Source: Bacteroidota bacterium (GTDB lineage Bacteria > Bacteroidota > Bacteroidia > Chitinophagales > Chitinophagaceae). From it: a stretch of DNA of 64,000 nt. The notes beneath the pieces were generated by a model. It saw nothing but the letters and a program-made list of their open reading frames with translations. It made no database searches and was not told where the DNA came from. The translations under genes and the position numbers were made by a program. Where the stretch lies: NCBI GenBank assembly GCA_016868815.1, contig VGFQ01000010.1:1-64000 (forward strand), in the 5' to 3' direction. Position 1 is the first letter of the stretch. The number at the start of each line of letters is the position of its first letter. Positions 19,949 to 28,292 of this stretch are shown here, piece after piece.

Positions 19949-22381
19949 TCACTCCTGCCGATCTTTTCTGATCAATCTTTTGAGCAATCCATTCCTTTTT
20001 TTCTTGTCGGTGCTATCGCGGTCCGGTTCCTTGCGGAGTGGCTCTTCGTTCCTTCCCTCGCCCTGAGTTTTGCGGCCTTCCTCCAATACTTTTTTCTCTT
20101 CGGCGTTCATCTCGGGCTTGGTTGATTCACCAATGATCTTTTCCCTTCCATCGCTGACGGGGACGTCAATAAAGTCGGAGGAGGAGCCGCTGCCGACGTC
20201 GGTTCCTTCTGCAGGGGGAGGATCTTCCGTCGTCAGCTGTTGATAGTCGTACACGGCAATATTATCGAGTGTCTCTGGTATGACGAAGTGGATGGCAGTG
20301 TCATAATTAAGGGCTCTGTCTGCCTGTACCTGCTGATAGTAGTAGGCCCAGGCAGGCATCGCCATCTGCGCCCCGCCCGTCGTATACAGTAGCCGCAGGA
20401 AGGGCGCATCACAGCCCACCCAGACGCCGGTCAGCAGTTGTGGGGTGAATCCAATGAACCAGCCGTCGGCATTGTCGTTGGTAGTGCCAGTCTTCCCTCC
20501 CACGTCTCCCTTGATGCCAAAAACGCTTCGCAGGGCCCGGCCTGTACCGAAGTTGACGACACCCTCCATCATCCTCGTCATGATATAGGCGTCTCCTTCG
20601 CTGACAATCTCTTTACGCACACTCTGGAAAGAGGCCAGCACATTACCGTTCCGGTCCTCGATGCGGTTGATGAAGCGGGGCTTGACATTGAAGCCGCGGC
20701 CGGGAAACATAGAATATGCTTGCACCATCTCCGTCAGAGAGATTTCCGCAGAGCCCAGCGCGATGGAAGGGTAGGGGGGGATATAACTGGTAATGCCGGA
20801 CTGCTTGGCGATTTCGATGGTCCTTTCAATGCCTACCTGGTTTATGAGGTAGACAGCGGCCGGGTTCTTAGAGTAGGCCAGGCAGATGGCCATCGGTCCG
20901 CATGTGCCCGTGATTATCTTGTCCCCCATGGGTATCGGTCCGTCTGGCAAGACCGTCTCCGGGCGGTAGCCGTTCATCACCGCAGCTGTATACAGTAATG
21001 GCTTGAAGGCAGAGCCCACTTGTCGCTTGGTATTCACATTGACATGGTCGAACTTAAAATGCCGGAAGCTGCTGCCACCCACCCATGCCTTCACTTCACC
21101 TGTCACCGGGTCGACCGACAACATCCCGATCTGCATCGTCTGCAGGTGATATTTGATAGAATCTAACGGACACATCAAAGTATCTTTCTCTCTTTTGTTA
21201 TTCCAGGCGAAGACTTTCATAGCGACGGGCATTCGCATCTCTTCCATGATCTCTTCTTCCGTGAGCTCTTCTTCCTTACCGTTGCGCCAGCGTTCTGACT
21301 GGCGGATGGCCTGCTCTAGGACCTTCTTGCCATCTCTACTTTTCCAGATAGATCCGTCTTTTATGTTCTTCTGGTTGCTAAATACTTTCTGCAGGTTTTG
21401 CATGTGGCGGAAGACCGCGATCTCCGCATATTCCTGCATCCTTGGGTCGATGGTGGTGAATATTTTCAGCCCGTCTTTATAGATGTCGTAGGGAATGTCC
21501 GTCTTTGGGTTTTTGTTCTGCCGGCACCATTTTTTCATCTCTTCTCGCAGGATTTCCCTGAAATAGGGTGCTATCCCTGCGTTCTCGTCGAGTTTTCTGT
21601 ATTTGAGGCGGATGGGCTCTATCTTGAGACTGGCAGCCTTATTGGCATCGATGTATTGGTTCCTGACCAGCTGGTCGATGACGGTATTGCGCCTGTCCAG
21701 TGCCATCTTGGGGTTTCGCCGAGGATTGTAGCGGGTACTTCCCTTCAGCAGTCCCACCAGTACGGCAGCCTCCTCGATCGCCAGCCGGTCTGGCTCTTTC
21801 TGGAAGTAGGTACGGGCAGCGTTTCGGATACCATAGATCTCGTCTCCATACGTCACTGTGTTGAGATACATGGTGAGTATCTCTTCTTTGGTGAAATTTC
21901 TTTCCAGCTTGATGGCTACGACCCATTCCTTGAACTTTTGAATCACACGCATCACCATGTTCCGACTCCCTTCTCCAAACAACAGCGCTTTGGCAAGCTG
22001 CTGGGTGAGGGTGCTGGCACCACCTTCCTGCCCCAGGAAGATGACGGCCCGTAGGAGGCTCTTCGGGTCAATGCCGGAATGCTGATAGAAACGCTCGTCT
22101 TCGGTAGCAACCAATGCGTTGATGACATTCTTGGAGATGTCTTGGTAGCCAACGTTGATGCGGTCTTTCAAATAGAATTTACCCATCAGGGATCCGTCTG
22201 TCCCATAGATTTCGGAAGAGGACAGCATGGAAGGGTTCTCGAGTTCTTGCAGTGAGGGCAATTTTCCAAAAAGCCCGAGGTTGATGGCGAGGATGAACAA
22301 GAAAAAGGCGATCCAGCTATACAGGGTCACTTTCCACAGAAATCTGACGGATGGGGACAGGCTATCCGATTTCTTTTTCAT
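19949..22381 (-). CDS. Bifunctional penicillin-binding protein 1A
   Basis: 810 residues. A cytoplasmic tail and one membrane helix (about 15-35) are followed by a GT51 transglycosylase domain (EDERFYQHSGID, STLTQQLAKALL) and a transpeptidase domain with SxxK in GSAFKPLLYT, SxN in AYSKNPAAV and KTGTT. It polymerises and cross-links peptidoglycan. The segment between PDGPIP and the SxN motif looks clearly shorter than in typical class A PBPs. The C-terminal about 60 residues are highly charged. It is downstream of the SprE/PorW gene on the same strand (58-bp gap). Confidence 0.9.
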   Translation of the reverse strand: MKKKSDSLSPSVRFLWKVTLYSWIAFFLFILAINLGLFGKLPSLQELENPSMLSSSEIYGTDGSLMGKFYLKDRINVGYQDISKNVINALVATEDERFYQHSGIDPKSLLRAVIFLGQEGGASTLTQQLAKALLFGEGSRNMVMRVIQKFKEWVVAIKLERNFTKEEILTMYLNTVTYGDEIYGIRNAARTYFQKEPDRLAIEEAAVLVGLLKGSTRYNPRRNPKMALDRRNTVIDQLVRNQYIDANKAASLKIEPIRLKYRKLDENAGIAPYFREILREEMKKWCRQNKNPKTDIPYDIYKDGLKIFTTIDPRMQEYAEIAVFRHMQNLQKVFSNQKNIKDGSIWKSRDGKKVLEQAIRQSERWRNGKEEELTEEEIMEEMRMPVAMKVFAWNNKREKDTLMCPLDSIKYHLQTMQIGMLSVDPVTGEVKAWVGGSSFRHFKFDHVNVNTKRQVGSAFKPLLYTAAVMNGYRPETVLPDGPIPMGDKIITGTCGPMAICLAYSKNPAAVYLINQVGIERTIEIAKQSGITSYIPPYPSIALGSAEISLTEMVQAYSMFPGRGFNVKPRFINRIEDRNGNVLASFQSVRKEIVSEGDAYIMTRMMEGVVNFGTGRALRSVFGIKGDVGGKTGTTNDNADGWFIGFTPQLLTGVWVGCDAPFLRLLYTTGGAQMAMPAWAYYYQQVQADRALNYDTAIHFVIPETLDNIAVYDYQQLTTEDPPPAEGTDVGSGSSSDFIDVPVSDGREKIIGESTKPEMNAEEKKVLEEGRKTQGEGRNEEPLRKEPDRDSTDKKKRNGLLKRLIRKDRQE

Positions 22382-22439
22382 GCCTTGTGATGTTCATCCA
22401 GATAAACTATATCAAAATCAATGCCGGCATTCCGGAGAT

Positions 22440-25400
22440 TTAGAACTCCCCCGGCAGGTGCTGACGGAGGAAGCTCAGGTATGCCTGGATGTCTTGTTTC
22501 TGCAACAGCAGTTCCATATTTGGCAGGGATACCGGCAGGAATTGGTAGGTACCCGTTGGCATCCATGGGAAGAGCTCTTTTGAGGCCGCATCCCGGACAG
22601 TCTTGCCATAACTCCAGGCGGCGGACAGCCCATCGAACGGTGCGACCTTAATGATTTTGACATCTTCTGTCAGTGAGAGGGATTCCGCTGTGAGCCCGGC
22701 GTCTGGAAGCGTCGACTGATGGTATTTGTTCAGTGTTATCCTAGCTTCCGTACGATAGACGACGTCTACTTTTTGGAAGACCATGATCACGGCATGAGGT
22801 TCTGCTGGCTGGTGGAGATAGCTTGTCCGCGGCCCCTGTGTCTCGGGTGACGGCGGAGGCGTGGGTGCCGGTGGGCTGGGGAGTGAGGGGTCGATGGGTT
22901 TGGGTGCGGGGACTGGTGGTTTGTTCGACTGGGTCGTATCCATGACAGGGGCCTTCTGGGGCTGGACGGCCACTGGCTTGGCCGGGAGGACAAGGCTGTC
23001 TTCGGGATAACGACGCACGTCGAGTTTTGTCAGGTATTCTTCGATCTCGGCCCTTTTCTTGAGTACTTCTGCCAGCTCGCTGGCCCGTCGGGCGATGGGT
23101 GTCGATGGATCCTTCTCCCGGATGCTCGCTAGCGCCAGCTCAGCGAGGCTATCCTTCCGCTCAGATATGAGGTATAGTGCTTCTATATATTGCAATTCCG
23201 AGGTCCAATATTTCTTACCATATCCACTATCAGCCTGCTGCTTTTTTTTCATCGCCTCCTCAAACTGGCCTTGTATCATGAGTGCGGCAATTTCTTCATA
23301 ACGGGTCTCTGCCTCTTTGCGTGCTTCCTCTTGCTTTTGCTGTAGCAGTTGCGGGTTTTCCAGTTGCGCCAGCAGCCTGCCTTTCGGGAAGCGGCTAGCC
23401 ATCTGCCGCCGGTAGAATTCGTAGCCTGTAAGGTCTCCCGACTGCCTGAGGCAGGAGCACAGGTGGTAGAGGGCTTCTTCCATCAGCATCGTCTGTGGAT
23501 ACTGGTTGAGGAGTGCTGTCAGCTGCATGGTTGCTTCCTGGCACATATCGAGTTCTTCTCGGAAGGTGATGCCCAGGTTGAGTAGGGCCATCTGTATGGT
23601 GGCATGTGCTTGCTGGCGAAGGGAGTCTGTCAGGGGCAGGCCAGCTATGAGTCCATCATAGCTATAGTCCAGCGGTGCTATGTCTGGCATATAGGCGGCC
23701 GGCAGGCCAGGGCTTGCGGCCTTATCAGGGTCTCCAGGGTCAGCCTTCAACATCGCGTTGAGTTGAGCTTCGATCGCGGCATTGCGTCGCCAGTTGTCGA
23801 GATTGGGCCGCTTCCCCCATTTTGCCTGGAACTGACGGTAGCCTTGTACTTTCAGCGTGCCGTTGTAAAAATACCAGTCGCCTTTGCCCTCATTGGCGGC
23901 AAACAGGTTGATGGGGGCTTCCTCTCTCAGAGGGTTGGCAGAGGAAGGAGTGGGTGTGCCTGCCTCTTCTTCCTGTAGGCCTTGTGCTTTCCGGAGGGTG
24001 CGGGAGAGTTTCTGCACATATATTTTTCGTTCTGCTTCCGGGAGGGCGGCGATGCGCAGGAGGCTGTCTTGTGTACGTATGGTCCCCATCTGGGTGGCCA
24101 GTTTGCGTACTACGGCGGACCGAAGGGCCACGCGAAGGGTGTCTGTCTCATCCAACAGGTTGGTCTGGATGCTGTCGTAACTATTCGCCGCAAGCAGGTA
24201 GTTTCGCTGGGCGAAGGATAGGTCTCCAAGCGATAAGAAGGATCTTGCCCGTAAAGCAGCATCTGCAGCCCCGTTGGCGATGCTTTCTTGCAGCTGGCGG
24301 ACAGCCGCCAGCGTGTCTTTTCTCTGCAACTCCAGTCGGTAGGCTGCATAATGAATGATCTGCCGATAGTCTTCATACCGCGTACGGCCTGCCATGCGCT
24401 GCAGTTTCTCCAAGCTCTTCCGAATCCGGGCACTATCGGCAGCTGTCTGCTGCAGGCCGATCTGCTGGATGCGTGCGTAGGCTTCCATGACAGGGTCGGT
24501 CGTATGGCTGATGGCAGCACCGTATAGGCGGTCGGCTGCTTCTGTAAGCCATGCTCGCTCGTAGAGCTGCGCGGTGAGATATTCCCTCCTGGCTTTCTCT
24601 GCACCTGAAAGGACGGGAAGCGATTTTTCAAGATAGATGGCCGCACTGTCCCACTGCTCCGAACGGTAGAACCACCTCGCCTGCGACTCAGCAAGGCCGT
24701 TCGCCAGACGGGATGGGAGGGTAGGGTCTCGGCGTAGGGTCTCTATCAGGCCACTAGCTTCATTCAGCTGCCCTTGTTCGATCAGCGACCGCAACAGCCA
24801 GAGTACCGCATCGTTGCGTGCCGGTTGGTGAGTGATGGCAGACGATAACGCAGATTTTCGCTCGGGGGTGGAGATGGTATACACATTGCCCGCTTCATTG
24901 ATGCTACTGCCGATCGACTTTTCATATCCAAGCTCCTCGCGGGTGCGCGGTTGAAATGAGTAGTTGATGTATTGAAAGGTGATGGCAGCAGAATCAAACT
25001 CCTTCTTGTGATAGTATGCAATGCCCATAAGGAGGTAGAGGTCATCTACCCAGTCGTTACGCAAGTCATGCAGCAGAATCCCGTTATTGCACTTCAGGAT
25101 CACGGAGTCCAGCTCCTCTTTCTGGGCTGATGTTTGCTCCAGGGTGTAGTTATCTATGGGAAGTAACTTTGTATAGTCCTCTTTTTGGGCGCTTTTGGCT
25201 CCCAGGATGACCTCTGACAATTTATTGGCGGCGTTGAAGTAGAAGTTGTAGTGAGTGACGATGTTCTGCTGGATCCTGCGAAAGGGGTTTATTCTTCCGG
25301 AGCCCGTACGTTCCGATGCCAGCGTTCGGTTCTCATATTTTTCCGGCTTCGGCAGGTCAATGGATGCACCCTGCTGCGCCTGCATCTCCAGCAGGGGTGA

Positions 25401-25457
25401 TGCCAGGAAGGATGTCCATACTGTCAGCCGGAAAAAGGTTTTTGCAAAGAGGTCCAA
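22440..25457 (-). CDS. SprE/PorW-type gliding motility and T9SS protein
   Basis: About 1005 residues. The opening INPFRRIQQNIVTHYNFYFNAANKL and the segment with WVDDLYLLMGIAYYHKKEFDSA match the SprE/PorW family, TPR-containing periplasmic proteins required for T9SS function and gliding. TPR-like helices fill the middle, then a Pro-rich linker (about PVPAPKPIDPSLPSPP) leads to a C-terminal domain. The frame is open to an ATG at 25583, but a TTG at 25457, preceded by GGAG, gives a proper signal peptide (LFAKTFFRLTVWTSFL, cleavage near MQAQ) and is preferred; the start remains uncertain. No lipobox Cys is visible, unlike described lipoprotein members. Confidence 0.8.
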   Translation of the reverse strand: MDLFAKTFFRLTVWTSFLASPLLEMQAQQGASIDLPKPEKYENRTLASERTGSGRINPFRRIQQNIVTHYNFYFNAANKLSEVILGAKSAQKEDYTKLLPIDNYTLEQTSAQKEELDSVILKCNNGILLHDLRNDWVDDLYLLMGIAYYHKKEFDSAAITFQYINYSFQPRTREELGYEKSIGSSINEAGNVYTISTPERKSALSSAITHQPARNDAVLWLLRSLIEQGQLNEASGLIETLRRDPTLPSRLANGLAESQARWFYRSEQWDSAAIYLEKSLPVLSGAEKARREYLTAQLYERAWLTEAADRLYGAAISHTTDPVMEAYARIQQIGLQQTAADSARIRKSLEKLQRMAGRTRYEDYRQIIHYAAYRLELQRKDTLAAVRQLQESIANGAADAALRARSFLSLGDLSFAQRNYLLAANSYDSIQTNLLDETDTLRVALRSAVVRKLATQMGTIRTQDSLLRIAALPEAERKIYVQKLSRTLRKAQGLQEEEAGTPTPSSANPLREEAPINLFAANEGKGDWYFYNGTLKVQGYRQFQAKWGKRPNLDNWRRNAAIEAQLNAMLKADPGDPDKAASPGLPAAYMPDIAPLDYSYDGLIAGLPLTDSLRQQAHATIQMALLNLGITFREELDMCQEATMQLTALLNQYPQTMLMEEALYHLCSCLRQSGDLTGYEFYRRQMASRFPKGRLLAQLENPQLLQQKQEEARKEAETRYEEIAALMIQGQFEEAMKKKQQADSGYGKKYWTSELQYIEALYLISERKDSLAELALASIREKDPSTPIARRASELAEVLKKRAEIEEYLTKLDVRRYPEDSLVLPAKPVAVQPQKAPVMDTTQSNKPPVPAPKPIDPSLPSPPAPTPPPSPETQGPRTSYLHQPAEPHAVIMVFQKVDVVYRTEARITLNKYHQSTLPDAGLTAESLSLTEDVKIIKVAPFDGLSAAWSYGKTVRDAASKELFPWMPTGTYQFLPVSLPNMELLLQKQDIQAYLSFLRQHLPGEF

Positions 25458-25584
25458 TGATACTCCAATTGTAAAGTTTCCAAGAGAATGACAGGAAGAT
25501 AAAATTAAGCCAATTTCATGGAAGTGCCTGCGGGTCAAGAAGGTTGTTCGCAATGGTTCTTCGTCTCCGGTTCTCTTTCCCATT

Positions 25585-25618
25585 TTGGTTTTAATAGAAA
25601 TATTTTTTCTTACATTTG
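25585..25618 (+). promoter_or_regulatory. Promoter of the bactofilin-atpZ cluster
   Basis: TTG (25585-25587), 23 bp and TACATTTG (25611-25618) match the Bacteroidota -33/-7 pattern, 41 bp before the ATG at 25659. The element overlaps the furthest-upstream ATG of the divergent SprE/PorW frame, which is another reason to prefer a downstream start for that gene. Confidence 0.6.
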
Positions 25619-25658
25619 ATATACTCGATTAATTATTAGACGACAGCGATCCAGGCCT

Positions 25659-26048
25659 ATGGACAAACCGAGTACCCTGCAGCGACTGCGGAACCGCTAC
25701 AGGCTCGTTGTGATGAACGACGATACCTATGAGGAGGTGGCCACCTTACGGCTCACTAGTCTGACGGTATACATCATGCTCTGCACCACGTTTGTTGTTT
25801 TGGTTGGCTTCACCGTTGCCCTGATCGTATTTACGCCGTTGAAATACTACATTCCGGGATACGGAAGCAGGACGGATCAAAAGAAGTTTATGTCCCTCAA
25901 AATCCGAGCGGACTCTATCGAAGCAGACCTTAACGACAATCAGGCCTACATAGAGAGCATCCGAATAGCCCTCTCTGATGGTAAAATGCCAACCTTGAAA
26001 GATACCGTGATATTGGAATTGCCAGACCCGGAGCGATTGGAAGACTAA
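25659..26048 (+). CDS. Single-pass membrane protein, resembles the N-terminal part of M23 peptidases
   Basis: 129 residues: a basic cytoplasmic start (RLRNRYRLVVMNDDTYEEV), one membrane helix (VYIMLCTTFVVLVGFTVALIVF), PLKYYIPGYG and a short coiled-coil-like tail. This N-terminal arrangement resembles Bacteroidota M23 metallopeptidases that lie next to bactofilin genes, but no peptidase domain (HxxxD/HxH) is present. It may be a stand-alone version that links the cytoskeleton to the cell wall (inference). The bactofilin gene starts 22 bp downstream. Confidence 0.65.
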   Translation: MDKPSTLQRLRNRYRLVVMNDDTYEEVATLRLTSLTVYIMLCTTFVVLVGFTVALIVFTPLKYYIPGYGSRTDQKKFMSLKIRADSIEADLNDNQAYIESIRIALSDGKMPTLKDTVILELPDPERLED

Positions 26049-26070
26049 ATCACTAACGAACGTAACTCGC

Positions 26071-26493
26071 ATGAACATGTTCAAACAGAAGCCCCGAATA
26101 GAGACCCCATTAGGTCAGCCGGTGGGCAACACCCTGATCGGAAATGGTACCAGCATCAATGGGGATATCATCGCTGCCGGAGACCTCCGCATCGACGGCA
26201 CCCTCATCGGACAGATCAATGGCGTCGCCAAAGTGGTAATTGGCGCTACAGGCGTCGTGGTTGGAGATATTAGCTGTGTACATGCAGATATTCAGGGAAA
26301 GGTCACCGGCAATCTGAACATATCCGACTTGTTGAACCTCCGTGGCGAGGCCGTCATCGAAGGAGATATTCGCGCTGGAAAGCTATACATAGAGACAAAC
26401 GTCTCTTTCAATGGACATTGTCATATGGGTAAGGATGAGAAGGTTGTGGAAATGACGAAAGATGAAAAACGCAGGGCCATCGATTCACGCTGA
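26071..26493 (+). CDS. Bactofilin (polymer-forming cytoskeletal protein)
   Basis: 140 residues. The bactofilin core of short beta-helix repeats runs from about residue 20 to 120: NTLIGNGTSINGDII, AGDLRIDGTLIGQI, ATGVVVGDISC, ADIQGKVTGNL, GEAVIEGDIRAGKLYIE. Flexible charged ends flank it. Bactofilins form nucleotide-free filaments that scaffold cell-wall enzymes. The 3' end overlaps the AtpZ gene by 32 bp in another frame. Confidence 0.9.
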   Translation: MNMFKQKPRIETPLGQPVGNTLIGNGTSINGDIIAAGDLRIDGTLIGQINGVAKVVIGATGVVVGDISCVHADIQGKVTGNLNISDLLNLRGEAVIEGDIRAGKLYIETNVSFNGHCHMGKDEKVVEMTKDEKRRAIDSR

Positions 26494-26722
26494 CACCGAC
26501 CCAAGCCATCAGCCCCCTAAACCTAGTGGTTCATTATTGCTACGCTACTCGGGACTGGCAGCCCGTTACCTCACGCTTCTTGGTGCTATGGTTTGGCTGG
26601 GCCTGAAGGCAGACCGTTGGATGTCGTGGCAATTCCCCCTTTGTGTCTGGCTATTCCCGCTGCTGGCCCTCGCTGCCCTCATGGTGAAAGTCGTCCTGGA
26701 TACTTCCAAGCCCCGCTCCTGA
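26462..26722 (+). CDS. AtpZ/AtpI-family F0F1-ATPase accessory protein
   Basis: 86 residues with a polar start and two membrane helices (ARYLTLLGAMVWLGLKADRW and FPLCVWLFPLLALAALMVKV), the AtpZ-type hairpin including the helix-1 GLKADRW segment. Such proteins help with ion supply or c-ring assembly of ATP synthase. The gene overlaps bactofilin by 32 bp and the next gene by one base (TGATG), so it is translationally coupled. Confidence 0.7.
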   Translation: MKNAGPSIHADTDPSHQPPKPSGSLLLRYSGLAARYLTLLGAMVWLGLKADRWMSWQFPLCVWLFPLLALAALMVKVVLDTSKPRS

Positions 26723-27117
26723 TGCAAAAAAAACTGTTAGCCCCTATCTGGTGTGTTTTTCTGTTGGTGATGGTCCTTGCCGCAAGTCTTGAGGGTCCTA
26801 TGCGCGATGCGGGGATCGATGTGGCAGTCGTTTGTACGGGGAATCTGCTTTTATTCCTGCTCTGCCTGCTCAGCTATTATCTGCACCGTCGGGGGATGCA
26901 TGCCAGTGGCGGTGTCCAGTTTCTGGGATCTGTGTACGGAGCTTTCATCCTACGCATGGCTGTCTGTGCTTCCGCCGTTCTGGCCTATGCCTTGTGGAAG
27001 CAGCCCTATCTGAGCTGGCCCGCAGTCTTTGTCTGTATGTTCTTGTATCTCGTTTATACTTTTTTAGAGACACGTGCCCTTCTGCATATCCAAGGAGGTC
27101 GGCATGGCAAGGACTGA
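26722..27117 (+). CDS. Four-helix membrane protein, AtpI-like position
   Basis: 131 residues from the ATG that shares its A with the AtpZ stop codon. Four hydrophobic helices are visible: WCVFLLVMVLAASL, VVCTGNLLLFLLCLLSYYL, GSVYGAFILRMAVCASAVLA and VFVCMFLYLVYTFL. In many Bacteroidota a protein of this size and topology lies between atpZ and atpB. No sequence motif was recognised, so the AtpI-like label rests on position. atpB does not follow; a SprT-like gene does. Confidence 0.6.
   Translation: MQKKLLAPIWCVFLLVMVLAASLEGPMRDAGIDVAVVCTGNLLLFLLCLLSYYLHRRGMHASGGVQFLGSVYGAFILRMAVCASAVLAYALWKQPYLSWPAVFVCMFLYLVYTFLETRALLHIQGGRHGKD
27092..27099 (+). promoter_or_regulatory. Shine-Dalgarno site of the SprT-like gene
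   Basis: AAGGAGGT ends 4 bp before the ATG at 27104. Such a strong site is unusual in this window and fixes the start of the SprT-like gene inside the 3' end of the preceding gene. Confidence 0.6.
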
Positions 27118-27724
27118 ATCACCCCTAAATGCCCTGGAAATCTATCTTCCAGAAGGATCCTTTCCGCTGGTAGAGCCATTGCTGGTCACCCATCGTGTGC
27201 ACTTGACTATTACCCGCAGTCGTGTCTCCATCTTGGGCGATTATCGGCATGCCCTGGGAGTACGGAATCACCGCATCTCCGTCAATGGCAACCTCAACCG
27301 TTTTGCGTTTCTTATCACCTTACTACATGAATGCGCGCATTTGCTGACCTTCATCCAGCACGGATCTCAGGTCGCCTCCCACGGCAAGGAATGGAAGAGC
27401 CACTATGCTGCGATCCTTCATGTCTTCATGCTACAAGGTATCTTCCCGGAAAACATCCGAAGGGCCCTGGAGGATAGTCTGAAAAATCCTGCTGCCAGCA
27501 GCTGTGCAGACGCCGAGTTGATGCGGGTACTCCGGCAGTATGATGCGGTACGGGATGGGTACTGCCTGGTGGATGAAATCCCTGCAGGCGGACAGTTTAG
27601 GATCAATGGGGGCAGGGTCTTTAAAAAAGGGAATCGCCAGCGAAAGCGCTATCTCTGCGAGGAGTTGGCGACCGGCAGGGTCTATGCCTTCAGCCCCATC
27701 TATGAGGTCTTCCGGCTTCCCTGA
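27104..27724 (+). CDS. SprT-like zinc metalloprotease domain protein
   Basis: 206 residues. The zinc motif HExxH appears as LLHECAHLLTF, followed by GKEWKSHY as in SprT/Spartan-like proteins. The N-terminal half holds the beta-strands typical of the fold (HRISVNGNLNR). The C-terminus (KKGNRQRKRYLCEELATGRVY) is basic with few cysteines, so no zinc ribbon is evident. Substrates in bacteria are unknown. The start overlaps the preceding membrane-protein gene by 14 bp. Confidence 0.78.
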   Translation: MARTESPLNALEIYLPEGSFPLVEPLLVTHRVHLTITRSRVSILGDYRHALGVRNHRISVNGNLNRFAFLITLLHECAHLLTFIQHGSQVASHGKEWKSHYAAILHVFMLQGIFPENIRRALEDSLKNPAASSCADAELMRVLRQYDAVRDGYCLVDEIPAGGQFRINGGRVFKKGNRQRKRYLCEELATGRVYAFSPIYEVFRLP

Positions 27725-27753
27725 AGACAGCGATGTGCCGGTATATCGATGGT

Positions 27754-28278
27754 TCAGAGATCCAGAATCATCCAGACTTCACATCCGAAATGGCCGGTAT
27801 TCCCCATAGGACCTTCCAGGTGTCGGAATCCAAATCGTTGGTATACGGCGATGGCCCGCTTGAGCGCTGGCATGGTCTCGATGTATACCTGTCGGTAGCC
27901 ATGTTGTCTGGCCTGTTGCAGACATGCCTGGATCATCGTCCATCCAAGCCCTTTGCTACGGGCAGAAGGGATGAGGTACATCTTCACCAGCTCACAGATG
28001 TCTGGCGGTAGGCCGGGACTGGGGAAGATGCCAGCCCCACCGAGTAGTTGGACATTATCCCAGGCCGTCATATAGTAGGAGCGGGGCGTAAGGAATAGTC
28101 GGTACAGATCGTCTGTCGTGGGATCTGTATAGACGGTGCCCGCCTTGGCCAGTCCAAACTCGGCCAACGAAGTCCGGATGATCTTTGCCATGGCGGCATT
28201 ATCGGCAGGTCGGAGCGGTTGAAATCGAATCCGGTGCGATAAGATACCCGGGTCCTCCTGTCGCGGTGTCATGGGCAT
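27754..28278 (-). CDS. GNAT family N-acetyltransferase
   Basis: 174 residues from ATG 28278. The acetyl-CoA site is visible as LVKMYLIPSARSKGLGWTMI (R-x-x-G-x-G), followed by AIAVYQRFGFR near the end. A TTG at 28296 overlaps the stop of the upstream oxidoreductase gene and could be the true start through translational coupling. The substrate is unknown. Confidence 0.82.
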   Translation of the reverse strand: MPMTPRQEDPGILSHRIRFQPLRPADNAAMAKIIRTSLAEFGLAKAGTVYTDPTTDDLYRLFLTPRSYYMTAWDNVQLLGGAGIFPSPGLPPDICELVKMYLIPSARSKGLGWTMIQACLQQARQHGYRQVYIETMPALKRAIAVYQRFGFRHLEGPMGNTGHFGCEVWMILDL

Positions 28279-28292
28279 ACAGTAGTCGGTGG

